A DNA stretch of 7,581 nucleotides from an uncultured Bacilli bacterium. Lineage in GTDB: Bacteria; Bacillota_I; Bacilli_A; RF39; UBA660. The stretch lies in the NCBI GenBank assembly GCA_947589725.1, contig CANQCQ010000045.1:1-7581 (forward strand). The letters are read 5' to 3'. Under the pieces are notes generated by a model that had not been told where the DNA came from, made no database searches, and saw nothing but the letters and a program-made list of their open reading frames with translations. Position numbers and translations under genes: made by a program. This document shows positions 1 through 6,376 of this stretch, piece by piece; position 1 is the stretch's first letter; each line of letters starts with the position of its first letter.

Positions 1-110
1 AAATTGCTAAAAAGATTGGAATTAGTAGAAGCTATGTATCAAGAATAGAAAAAAGAGCTTTAACTAAAATTTTAAAAGAATTTATAAAAAATAAAAAAAT
101 TGATAAATAA
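1..110 (+). CDS. sigK: RNA polymerase sporulation sigma factor SigK, C-terminal end (partial, cut by left edge)
   Basis: This is the end of an open frame that enters from the left. It reads from position 3 to a TAA at 108-110 and gives 35 residues. They form the end of sigma-70 region 4.2, the helix-turn-helix that reads the -35 element: IAKKIGISRSYVSRIEKRAL, followed by a short lysine-rich tail. The ISRSYVSRIEKRAL string is what I recall for SigK, the late mother-cell sigma factor. SigE, SigF and SigG instead have ISQSYISRLEK- or ISQxQVSRLEK-type sequences. The assignment therefore rests on the recognition helix alone, and SigE or another paralogue cannot be fully excluded. In known spore formers SigK directs coat and mother-cell lysis genes late in sporulation. 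Only the C-terminal fragment is visible, so intactness and any interrupting element cannot be judged. No terminator is visible between it and yqeG. Confidence 0.8.
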   Translation, partial: IAKKIGISRSYVSRIEKRALTKILKEFIKNKKIDK

Positions 111-128
111 ACTGAATTAGTTTATAAT
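100..128 (+). promoter_or_regulatory. Predicted sigma-A promoter for yqeG-yqeH
   Basis: TTGATA at 100-105 (5 of 6 to the -35 consensus), a 17-base spacer, then TATAAT at 123-128 (6 of 6). The -35 box lies inside the last codons of the sigK-like gene. The expected start site near 135 would leave a leader of only about 10 bases, starting essentially at the Shine-Dalgarno sequence AGGTGA (136-141). That is unusually short. The match is good, but the region is so AT-rich that chance agreement is possible. Confidence 0.5.
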
Positions 129-145
129 TATTAGCAGGTGATATA

Positions 146-664
146 ATGGGTTATCTTAAACCTAATAGATATTATAAAGATATTTATTCTATTAATTATG
201 CTAAATTAAAAGATGAGGGTATTAAGTGTATTGTCTTTGATTTAGATAATACTTTAGGTACTATTAATAATAAAAAATGTCCAGAAAAAACCAAAGAATT
301 ATTAAAGACTCTTCAAAATGATTTTTGTATATTTATAAGTAGTAATAATACTAGAAGAAGAATTAATCCTTATTTAAAAGATTTAGGAGTAGGTGGAATA
401 TCTCTAAGTATGAAACCTTCTACTAGAGGACTTAGATTAATTAAAAAGAATTATAAGTTTAATAAGAATGAAATGGTTATTATAGGAGATCAAATAATTA
501 CTGATATATTAGCTGGAAGAAGATATAAGATAAAGACTATTTTAGTTGACCCTTTAGGAGATAAAGATTTAAAAATTACAGGTATTAATAGAAAATTAGA
601 AAGTAGAATAATCAAAAGATATGAAAAAAGAGGATTATTTGAAAGAGGTAAGTATTATGAGTAG
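146..664 (+). CDS. yqeG: YqeG family HAD-IIIA-type phosphatase
   Basis: This 172-residue protein has the same length as I recall for Bacillus subtilis YqeG. Haloacid dehalogenase motifs are in order: motif I DLDNT at 32-36 (nucleophile D32, acid D34), motif II SSNN at 65-68, the motif III lysine in KPS at 90-92, and motif IV GDQIITD at 114-120 with its metal-binding aspartates. It is a small soluble cytoplasmic phosphatase without a large cap domain. Its physiological substrate is not established, though related proteins include phosphatidylglycerophosphate phosphatases. The start is the ATG after AGGTGA at 136-141, and its N-terminus aligns with the family start. It overlaps yqeH by 8 bases, so the two are probably translationally coupled. 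The yqeG-yqeH pair is conserved in Bacillota, where aroE, yqeI and nadD often follow. Here dnaG follows instead. Confidence 0.93.
   Translation: MGYLKPNRYYKDIYSINYAKLKDEGIKCIVFDLDNTLGTINNKKCPEKTKELLKTLQNDFCIFISSNNTRRRINPYLKDLGVGGISLSMKPSTRGLRLIKKNYKFNKNEMVIIGDQIITDILAGRRYKIKTILVDPLGDKDLKITGINRKLESRIIKRYEKRGLFERGKYYE
644..649 (+). promoter_or_regulatory. Shine-Dalgarno sequence that fixes the yqeH start
   Basis: AGAGGT lies seven bases before the ATG at 657, inside the end of yqeG. It supports a start at 657 rather than the in-frame ATG at 621, which would add 12 residues not expected in the family and has no comparable ribosome binding site. Confidence 0.7.
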
Positions 665-1676
665 TGAAAATGAACCTAAAAAATGTTTAGGTTGTGGTGT
701 TGTATTACAAGATCAAAATATATTACAAGAAGGATATATAACTTCACTTGAAAATGATATATGTCAAAGATGTTTTAGATTAAAAAATTATGGAGAATAT
801 AAAGTTGTTACTAAGACTAATGAAGAGTATTTAGAAATTTTAAAAAACGTTGGTAAAACAAAAGACTTAGTATTATATATTACTGATTTAATTAATCTAG
901 AAAAAGATTTTCAAACTATTAGAGATATTTTACCTAATAAGATGATTATTGTATTAAATAAAAAAGATGCTTTACCTAAATCTGTTAAAGAAAAAAAATT
1001 AATTAAGTATTTTGAAGATTTAAATATTCATGTTGAAGAAATAATAGTAGTTAGTTGTTCTAAAAACTATAATATTGATTATTTAATGAAAAAAATTAAA
1101 TATTATCAAACTAGTAAAAATGTTTATGTAGTTGGACATACAAATGCTGGTAAGTCTTCTCTTATAAATAAATTAATTCAGAATTATTCAGATAATAATC
1201 AAGAACTTACTATGTCACCTCTTCCTAGTACTACTTTAAATTTAGTAAATATTGAGATAAATGAATATTTAAATATAATAGATACTCCGGGAATTGTTGA
1301 GTCTGGTAGTATTTTAAATCATGTTGATGAAAAATTAGTAAAGAAAATATCTCCTAAGAAAGAGATTAAACCTAGAACTTATCAATTGAGAAAGAATCAA
1401 TCAATAATAATAGAAGATTTAGTAAGAATTGATTATGTTGAAGGTGAAAAGAATAGTTTTACTGTATTTGTATCAAATGATTTAAAAGTAAGAAGATTAC
1501 TTAATTTATTAAATAATAAAGATTTAACTGATTTAAATAAAACTACTTATAATATTAAGTATGATGAAGATTTAGTTATCTCTGGTTTAGGGTTTATAAA
1601 AATAGTTAATAAAGGTGTAGTAGATGTATATATTGATAAAGATGTTAGTGTATTTACTAGAAAGTCTTTAATATAA
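657..1676 (+). CDS. yqeH: Ribosome biogenesis GTPase YqeH (circularly permuted)
   Basis: This 339-residue protein has an N-terminal zinc finger, CxxC at 10-13 and CxxC at 36-39. A GTPase domain follows whose motifs run in permuted order. G4 NKKD (101-104) and G5 SCS (133-135) precede the P-loop GHTNAGKSS (160-168), a G2-type STT (191-193) and G3 DTPG (209-212). That G4-G5-G1-G2-G3 order is the hallmark of the YqeH/YlqF/YjeQ-type GTPases. B. subtilis YqeH is needed for assembly of the 30S subunit and 16S rRNA maturation. The C-terminal part (about 225-339), including the SPKKEIKPRTYQL segment, is typical of YqeH and probably binds RNA. The protein is slightly shorter than the roughly 366 residues of the B. 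subtilis form. It overlaps yqeG and most likely shares its transcript. The start at 657 was chosen for its Shine-Dalgarno sequence and because it puts the zinc finger near residue 10. Confidence 0.95.
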   Translation: MSSENEPKKCLGCGVVLQDQNILQEGYITSLENDICQRCFRLKNYGEYKVVTKTNEEYLEILKNVGKTKDLVLYITDLINLEKDFQTIRDILPNKMIIVLNKKDALPKSVKEKKLIKYFEDLNIHVEEIIVVSCSKNYNIDYLMKKIKYYQTSKNVYVVGHTNAGKSSLINKLIQNYSDNNQELTMSPLPSTTLNLVNIEINEYLNIIDTPGIVESGSILNHVDEKLVKKISPKKEIKPRTYQLRKNQSIIIEDLVRIDYVEGEKNSFTVFVSNDLKVRRLLNLLNNKDLTDLNKTTYNIKYDEDLVISGLGFIKIVNKGVVDVYIDKDVSVFTRKSLI

Positions 1677-1677
1677 C

Positions 1678-1706
1678 TTGAAAAAAATTTATAAATGTGG
1701 TATTAA
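1678..1706 (+). promoter_or_regulatory. Predicted extended -10 sigma-A promoter for dnaG-sigA-trmK
   Basis: TTGAAA at 1678-1683, a 17-base spacer, then TATTAA at 1701-1706 preceded by TG at 1698-1699, which makes an extended -10. It starts one base after the yqeH stop codon. A start near 1713 would leave a leader of about 27 bases that still includes the GGGGTGAT ribosome binding site at 1727-1734. The geometry is good although the -10 hexamer matches only 4 of 6. It suggests that the macromolecular-synthesis genes can be transcribed independently of yqeGH. No terminator is seen in this 63-base gap, so read-through is also possible. Confidence 0.55.
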
Positions 1707-1739
1707 TACAATTAGTTTTATTCAGTGGGGTGATGTCAT

Positions 1740-3470
1740 ATGAATAATGATTTAGCAAGTCAAATTCGTGCTAAAGTAGATATTGTAGACATCATTGGAG
1801 AACGCATTCCCTTAGTTAGTAGAGGAAAGAATCTGTTTGGAGTTTGTCCATTTCATGATGATTCTAATCCATCTATGTGTGTGTCACGAGAAAAACAAAT
1901 ATATACTTGTTTTTCTTGTCATGCTACAGGGAATGTTTTTACTTTTTTAATGAACTATGAACATATAGATTTTAAAAGTGCTCTTAAACTATTAGGTGAT
2001 AAAGTAGGTATTAATACAAGTGGTATTAAAGTTGCTAAAAAAACTACTAAATTTGATTCTTTATATGATGCTTATAGTTTTGCTGTTAAATATTATCAAA
2101 ATAACTTATCATCAAGTAGTGGAAAAGAAGCTAGAGAGTATTTAAAATCTCGTGGAATAAATGATGAAATAATAAAAGAATTTGAAATAGGATTTTCTTT
2201 AGATAAAAAAGATGATCTAACAAAATTATTGAGTAATAAAAATTATGATATAGCTACTCTAAATAAAATAGGTTTATCTAGTGATGACCATGATATTTAT
2301 GTAGATAGAATAATGTTTCCTCTATATGATATTAATGGTAAAGCTGTTGGTTTTAGTGGACGTATTTATAAGAATGTAGATTTAAATAAATATTTAAATA
2401 CTAAAGAAACGGAAATATTTAAAAAAGGTGAGATGTTATATCACTATCATATAGCAAGAGAGGAATGTCGTAATAAGAATAATGTCATCGTAATGGAAGG
2501 TTTTATGGATGTTATTCGTGCTAGTACTATTGGTATTAGAAATACTGTTGCTTTAATGGGTACTGCTCTTACTAAGGATCATATTAATTTACTTAAAAGA
2601 TTATCTTCTAATATTATTTTGTGTTTAGATGGAGATTCTCCCGGAGTTAAGGCAACATTAAGTATTGGAGATACTTTATTAGAACAAGGAATTGAGTGTA
2701 AAGTTATTCCTTTACCTAATCCAGATGATCCTGATAGTTATATATTAAAAAATGGTAGTGATAAATTTAAAGGTTTACTGGATAATGCAATGAATTTTAA
2801 TGATTTTAAATTAGCAAAGTTAAAAGAAACAGTAAATTTTAAAAGTGATGAAGAAACATCTAATTATATTAATAAGGTAATAGATGAAACTGCTAAACTT
2901 TCTGATCCAATAAGAAGAGAAGTTGTATTAAAAAGACTTGCAAAAGAGTTCGATATAGGGTATAATACACTCGAAATGCGCTTGAAGGCAATTGATTTGC
3001 AAAAAAAGGAAGATAAAGTTGTAGAAAATAAACAAATTAAATATGAAAAAGTAAATAAAAAAGATAAGTATTTTAAAGCTATGGAGCAAGTTATTTATTT
3101 TATGTTTTTTAATGACTTTGTAATTACGGAAGTCGAAAAAGAACACTTAGTATTTCCAACAGAAGCTATGAGGGCTTTATCTAGTGAAATAATATATTAT
3201 TATAATAAATATGGCTCAATTAATATAGCGGATTTTTATACTTATATTCAAGATAAAGAAAGTATTCTAACTCTTTATAATGATATAATAGCAGCAGATT
3301 ATATTGAACATACTACTAAGGATGAATTATTCTTATATTTCAAAGTAATAAGAGAGTATGGTAAGAATCAAGAAATTAATAGACTTACCAATTTAATGAA
3401 GAAGGAACTCGATCCTTTAGAACAAGCTAAAATTGTCGAAAGAATTAGAAAGTTAAGGTTAGGAGAATAG
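1740..3470 (+). CDS. dnaG: DNA primase DnaG
   Basis: This protein makes the short RNA primers for leading- and lagging-strand synthesis and works with the replicative helicase. Its 576 residues are close to the usual 580-600. The N-terminal CHC2 zinc-binding domain has ligands C36, H39, C57 and C60 (CPFH, then CFSC). The catalytic core extends to about residue 330. Its TOPRIM fold shows the conserved glutamate E253 in EGFMDV and the metal-binding D297-G-D299. The core also contains a basic motif near SGRIY and the GFSLD segment. A lysine-rich, low-complexity linker (about 420-440) leads to a C-terminal domain (about 440-576), the region that binds helicase in other DnaG proteins. The start at 1740 follows the strong GGGGTGAT site. 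Only two bases separate its stop codon from the sigA start, and the sigA Shine-Dalgarno sequence lies within the end of dnaG. This is the classic dnaG-sigA pairing. Confidence 0.97.
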   Translation: MNNDLASQIRAKVDIVDIIGERIPLVSRGKNLFGVCPFHDDSNPSMCVSREKQIYTCFSCHATGNVFTFLMNYEHIDFKSALKLLGDKVGINTSGIKVAKKTTKFDSLYDAYSFAVKYYQNNLSSSSGKEAREYLKSRGINDEIIKEFEIGFSLDKKDDLTKLLSNKNYDIATLNKIGLSSDDHDIYVDRIMFPLYDINGKAVGFSGRIYKNVDLNKYLNTKETEIFKKGEMLYHYHIAREECRNKNNVIVMEGFMDVIRASTIGIRNTVALMGTALTKDHINLLKRLSSNIILCLDGDSPGVKATLSIGDTLLEQGIECKVIPLPNPDDPDSYILKNGSDKFKGLLDNAMNFNDFKLAKLKETVNFKSDEETSNYINKVIDETAKLSDPIRREVVLKRLAKEFDIGYNTLEMRLKAIDLQKKEDKVVENKQIKYEKVNKKDKYFKAMEQVIYFMFFNDFVITEVEKEHLVFPTEAMRALSSEIIYYYNKYGSINIADFYTYIQDKESILTLYNDIIAADYIEHTTKDELFLYFKVIREYGKNQEINRLTNLMKKELDPLEQAKIVERIRKLRLGE

Positions 3471-3472
3471 AT

Positions 3473-4564
3473 ATGGTTGGAGAAATTAAAACATTAGAGG
3501 AAAGAAAGAAAAAATTAATATCTCAAGGAAAAAAACAAGGTTTTATTACATATGAGCAATTAGTTGATGAATTAAAAGGATTGGAGATGGATAGTGATTC
3601 TTTAGATGATCTTTATAATTCATTGATGGAAGCAGGAATTGAAATAGTATCTGAAGATGGAAGTGATGATGCATCTGGTGAAGAAATTACTAGTGAAAGT
3701 GATGTTGAAGAATTAACTTTAACTAAAGATGTTAAGATTAATGATCCAGTTAGAATGTATTTAAAGGAAATTGGACGTATTAACTTACTTACTTCTGATG
3801 AAGAATTTGAATATGCAAAACAAGCTGAAAAAGGTGATGAAGAAGCTAAGAGAATGCTAGCTGAATCTAATCTACGTTTAGTTGTATCAATTGCTAAAAG
3901 ATATGTTGGTCGTGGAATGCTATTCTTAGACTTAATTCAAGAAGGTAATATTGGTCTAATGAAAGCTGTCGACAAATTTGATCCAAGTAAGGGATATAAA
4001 TTTTCAACATATGCTACATGGTGGATAAGACAAGCAATTACAAGAGCTATTGCTGATCAAGCAAGAACTATTCGTGTACCTGTTCATATGGTTGAAACAA
4101 TTAATAAACTTGCTCGAGTACAAAGACAACTTACTCAAGAATTAAATCGTGAACCATCAGATGAAGAAATTGCTAAAAGATTAGGAATTACCGTAGAAAA
4201 GGTTCGTGAAGTATATAAAATTTCTCAAGATCCAGTATCATTAGAAACACCTATTGGTGAAGAAGATGATTCTCATTTAGGAGACTTTATTAAAGATACT
4301 ATGACTATGGGACCTGAAGAATATGCTACTGTTGAAATGCTAAAAGAAGAGCTAAACGGTGTTCTTGGTACTTTAACTGAAAGAGAAGAAAAAGTATTAA
4401 GACTAAGATTTGGCTTAGATGATGGTCAATGTAGGACTCTAGAAGAAGTAGGTCAAATATTTGGTGTTACTCGAGAAAGAATTCGTCAAATAGAAGCTAA
4501 AGCGCTTCGCAAATTAAGACATCCATCTCGCTCTAGAAAACTAAAAGACTTCTTAACTGACTAA
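3473..4564 (+). CDS. sigA: RNA polymerase primary sigma factor SigA (RpoD)
   Basis: This is the housekeeping sigma factor that directs RNA polymerase to -35/-10 promoters. It has 363 residues, against about 371 in B. subtilis. Region 1.1 spans about 1-60 and is followed by an acidic linker (about 61-82). Region 1.2 begins at [11 protein letters not shown] (91-101). Regions 2.1-2.4 include [12 protein letters not shown] (133-144), [17 protein letters not shown] (154-170) and [14 protein letters not shown] (180-193), with the aromatic residues that melt the -10 element. Region 3 starts at [13 protein letters not shown] (201-213). The 3.2 finger carries [11 protein letters not shown] (263-273). 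Region 4.2 is the helix-turn-helix containing [21 protein letters not shown] (331-351). AGGAGA at 3461-3466, inside the end of dnaG, serves as ribosome binding site six bases before the ATG. The stop codon overlaps the trmK start by one base. Confidence 0.98.
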   Translation: MVGEIKTLEERKKKLISQGKKQGFITYEQLVDELKGLEMDSDSLDDLYNSLMEAGIEIVSEDGSDDASGEEITSESDVEELTLTKDVKINDPVRMYLKEIGRINLLTSDEEFEYAKQAEKGDEEAKRMLAESNLRLVVSIAKRYVGRGMLFLDLIQEGNIGLMKAVDKFDPSKGYKFSTYATWWIRQAITRAIADQARTIRVPVHMVETINKLARVQRQLTQELNREPSDEEIAKRLGITVEKVREVYKISQDPVSLETPIGEEDDSHLGDFIKDTMTMGPEEYATVEMLKEELNGVLGTLTEREEKVLRLRFGLDDGQCRTLEEVGQIFGVTRERIRQIEAKALRKLRHPSRSRKLKDFLTD

Positions 4565-5238
4565 TGAAGATAAATGCAAGATTAAAAGTTATCGGGGACT
4601 TAGTTCCCGATAATGCAACATGTCTAGATGTAGGATGTGATCATGCTTTCTTAGATATATATCTAGAAAATTGTGATAGAGGAATTAAAGCAATCGCCTC
4701 AGATATAGCACAAGGCCCTTTAGAACAAGCAAAAGCTAATATAAAAAGAAAAAATTTAGAAGGAAAAATAGAAGTTAGATTAGGTAATGGTTTGGATTGT
4801 TATACCAATAATATAGATACAGTAATTATAGCTGGTATGGGTGGTAGAAATATAATTGGTATTTTTAAAAATAATATAGCGAAGCTTAAAAATATACAAA
4901 CTTTAATATTAAGTCCAAATAATTATCAAGAAGATGTAAAAAGATTTCTTAGTAAATGTGGATTTTATATAGATGATGAAGTTTTTGTAAAAGAAAAAAA
5001 GTATATTTATCAAGTAATAGTACTTAAAAAGGGAAAAAGAAATTATACAAAAAGACAATATTTCTTTGGACCTATCTTTTTGATAAAAAAAGAAGATTTA
5101 TTTTATGAATATTATCAAAAAGAATATATGTCTAGAGAAATAATGTTAGATTTTTTACCAAAAAGATTTAAATTAAGAAGACATAAAATAAAAAAAGAAT
5201 TAAAACTTATTAAAAAAGAATTAGAAGAGACCAAATAA
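4564..5238 (+). CDS. trmK: tRNA (adenine(22)-N(1))-methyltransferase TrmK
   Basis: This 224-residue protein corresponds to B. subtilis TrmK (YqfN), which uses S-adenosylmethionine to form m1A at position 22 in the D-arm of tRNAs. The Rossmann-type methyltransferase domain occupies about 1-160. Motif I is DVGCDHAFLDIYL (22-34), acidic D47 lies in the SDIAQGPLEQA segment, and NGLDCY (75-80), IAGMGG (89-94) and SPNN (117-120) follow, all typical of this family. FGP at 168-170 introduces a highly basic helical C-terminal extension (about 175-224) that probably forms the coiled coil used in tRNA binding. It starts in the TAATG overlap with sigA. I see no Shine-Dalgarno sequence before it, so translation probably depends on ribosomes finishing sigA. 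The NIF3-like gene yqfO, which often follows trmK, is absent here. Confidence 0.94.
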   Translation: MKINARLKVIGDLVPDNATCLDVGCDHAFLDIYLENCDRGIKAIASDIAQGPLEQAKANIKRKNLEGKIEVRLGNGLDCYTNNIDTVIIAGMGGRNIIGIFKNNIAKLKNIQTLILSPNNYQEDVKRFLSKCGFYIDDEVFVKEKKYIYQVIVLKKGKRNYTKRQYFFGPIFLIKKEDLFYEYYQKEYMSREIMLDFLPKRFKLRRHKIKKELKLIKKELEETK

Positions 5239-5270
5239 AGTCTCTTCTATTTTTCTTTTTCTATTTTTTT
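5222..5270. terminator. Shared bidirectional intrinsic terminator between convergent genes
   Basis: A perfect 10-bp stem is formed by TAGAAGAGAC (5222-5231) and GTCTCTTCTA (5240-5249), with an 8-base loop. A T-rich tract follows on the + strand at 5250-5270. On the minus strand the hairpin is followed by ATTCTTTTTT, reading leftward from 5221 to 5212, so it can end transcripts arriving from both sides. The trmK stop codon (5236-5238) is in the loop and the stop codon of the minus-strand gene (5247-5249) is in the stem. Confidence 0.85.
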
Positions 5271-5618
5271 AGTATTAATACCTATCATACTTCCTAAGGT
5301 TGCAGTAAAGAGAATAATTATATTATATAGAATTAATTTAATACTAATATTATTATTAATAATAGATACTAAAGTACTAAATAAAATTAACATTACTCCT
5401 AGTTTTACTCCATCTAAATAACCTTTTCTTGTAGAATATCTTCCTAGTACAATACTATTAACAATTAAAGTAATAATTAGAGTGGCAATTTTTAAGAATT
5501 TATATGTGTTAGTTGAAATATAATCAAAATAATATAGCGTTGTTAATATTAAAGTAATAAGTAAGAGCGATATAATAATACTTAACATTGTGTAAGAATA
5601 CTTCTTTATAGCTTTCAT
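5247..5618 (-). CDS. Small four-helix membrane protein, DUF3792/TIGR04086 (YrzE-like) family
   Basis: This 123-residue hydrophobic protein has four predicted membrane segments at roughly 9-31, 40-60, 69-87 and 94-113. Short polar loops separate them, and the C-terminus is lysine/glutamate-rich (KKIEKEK). The layout, the size and the GRYSTRKGYLDGVKLG loop, which contains a glycine-rich turn between helices 2 and 3, resemble the TIGR04086/DUF3792 membrane proteins of Bacillota such as B. subtilis YrzE. Their function is not known. The family call comes from overall pattern, not a diagnostic motif, so it is moderate. AGAGGTGA (complement of 5622-5629) is a strong ribosome binding site before the ATG. 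The gene converges on trmK and diverges from the DUF421 gene. It appears to be transcribed alone. Confidence 0.7.
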   Translation of the reverse strand: MKAIKKYSYTMLSIIISLLLITLILTTLYYFDYISTNTYKFLKIATLIITLIVNSIVLGRYSTRKGYLDGVKLGVMLILFSTLVSIINNNISIKLILYNIIILFTATLGSMIGINTKKIEKEK

Positions 5619-5675
5619 TATTCACCTCTAACTAATTTTATGTTTAATAATTTAAAATATACTCATATTAAATAT

Positions 5676-5681
5676 AGGTGA
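5676..5681 (+). promoter_or_regulatory. Shine-Dalgarno sequence that fixes the DUF421 start
   Basis: AGGTGA lies five bases before the ATG at 5687, the same kind of site used by yqeG. The in-frame GTG at 5678 falls within this sequence and so is not a credible start. Confidence 0.7.
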
Positions 5682-5686
5682 GGTAT

Positions 5687-6331
5687 ATGGATTATATAAC
5701 TATATTTGGAAGAAGTTTATTTTTTTATGTACTTATAGTATTTCTTTATAGAATAATGGGAAAAAGAGAAGTTGGGGAATTATCTATAATGGATTTGATA
5801 GTATCTTTTTTTATTGCTCAGTTAGCTTCAATTTCAATAGAAAATTTTGATAAGCCTATTTTAAGGTCTTTAATACCAATAGGTATATTAGTATCTTTAC
5901 AAGTATTATCAAGTATTATTGAATTAAAGTCGGCAAAAGCTAAAGATGTTATCGATGGAAATATCTCAGTAATTATTAATAAAGGAAAAGTCAATTTTTT
6001 AGAAATGTCTAAACAACGATATAATTTAGATGATTTATTATCTCAACTTAGAGAACAAGGAATTAAATCCTTAGAAGAAGTTGATTATGCAGTATTAGAA
6101 ACAAGTGGTAAGTTATCTATTTTTAAATTACAAGATGATACAACAAGGACATATCCATTACCAGTAATAGTTGATGGAAAATTACAAAAAGATACACTTA
6201 CTCAGATTGGTAAATCAATAAATTGGTTAAAGAAAGAATTAATGCAAGAGAAGTGTAGTATTGAAGACATATTCTATGCTTTTTATAAAAATAAAAATTT
6301 ATTTATTATAAAAAGAGAAAACATAAAATGA
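5687..6331 (+). CDS. DUF421 (YetF-like) membrane protein
   Basis: This protein has 214 residues from the ATG at 5687. Three hydrophobic N-terminal segments (about 7-23, 33-51, 60-80) surround the family signature GKREVGELSIMDLIVSF (25-41), of which GKRE is typical of DUF421. A cytosolic part follows. Its first subdomain carries VIDGNISVIINKGKV (88-102), the DDLLSQLREQGI segment and an ExDYAVLETSGKLSI stretch. The second subdomain has PLPVIVDGKLQ and a WLKKEL helix. This matches the YetF-type architecture, two small alpha/beta modules after three helices. B. subtilis YetF is about 231 residues. The biochemical role is unknown. Some DUF421 proteins (YetF and the 2Duf protein of the spoVA2mob operon) have been linked to spore membrane properties and heat resistance, which would fit a spore former, but nothing here demonstrates that. 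The GHL10 lipoprotein gene follows after 45 bases. Confidence 0.88.
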   Translation: MDYITIFGRSLFFYVLIVFLYRIMGKREVGELSIMDLIVSFFIAQLASISIENFDKPILRSLIPIGILVSLQVLSSIIELKSAKAKDVIDGNISVIINKGKVNFLEMSKQRYNLDDLLSQLREQGIKSLEEVDYAVLETSGKLSIFKLQDDTTRTYPLPVIVDGKLQKDTLTQIGKSINWLKKELMQEKCSIEDIFYAFYKNKNLFIIKRENIK

Positions 6332-6340
6332 CATATTTTT

Positions 6341-6362
6341 CTATACTAATAAATTAATATAG
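6341..6362 (+). repeat. Near-perfect inverted repeat before the GHL10 gene
   Basis: CTATACTAAT (6341-6350) and ATTAATATAG (6353-6362) are inverted copies separated by AA, pairing at 9 of 10 positions. The repeat ends five bases before the GGTGA ribosome binding site of the downstream gene. It could be an operator or a weak hairpin. In sequence this AT-rich it may also arise by chance, and no T-run follows to make it a terminator. Confidence 0.3.
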
Positions 6363-6366
6363 TAGT

Positions 6367-6371
6367 GGTGA
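6367..6371 (+). promoter_or_regulatory. Shine-Dalgarno sequence that fixes the GHL10 lipoprotein start
   Basis: GGTGA lies five bases before the ATG at 6377. It overlaps two in-frame GTG codons (6365 and 6368), which are therefore rejected as starts. The ATG also gives a canonical signal peptide beginning MKK. Confidence 0.65.
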
Positions 6372-6376
6372 GATAT

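Noticed and set aside
621..656. Upstream in-frame ATG that would lengthen YqeH by 12 residues
   Set aside because: It has no good ribosome binding site, lies deep in yqeG, and the ATG at 657 has AGAGGT at proper spacing and gives the expected N-terminus.
2928..3146. Open frame of 72 codons on the minus strand
   Set aside because: It lies opposite the A-rich linker region of dnaG, encodes a Phe/Ile-rich low-complexity string typical of the complement of lysine codons, and dnaG is clearly coding there.
5635..5662. SigE-like promoter on the minus strand (GTATATT, 13 bases, CATAAAAT) for the small membrane protein
   Set aside because: The spacer is shorter than the usual 14-15, two positions deviate from consensus, and the start would fall inside the ribosome binding site.
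5642..5670. SigG-like promoter (GTTTA, 17 bases, CATATTA) before the DUF421 gene
   Set aside because: Transcription would start at about 5677, within the ribosome binding site. The match is no better than expected in AT-rich DNA.
5678..5686. GTG start for the DUF421 gene
   Set aside because: The GTG is part of the AGGTGA Shine-Dalgarno sequence serving the ATG at 5687.
6365..6376. GTG starts for the GHL10 lipoprotein
   Set aside because: Both GTG codons overlap the GGTGA ribosome binding site, and the ATG at 6377 gives a standard MKK lipoprotein signal peptide.
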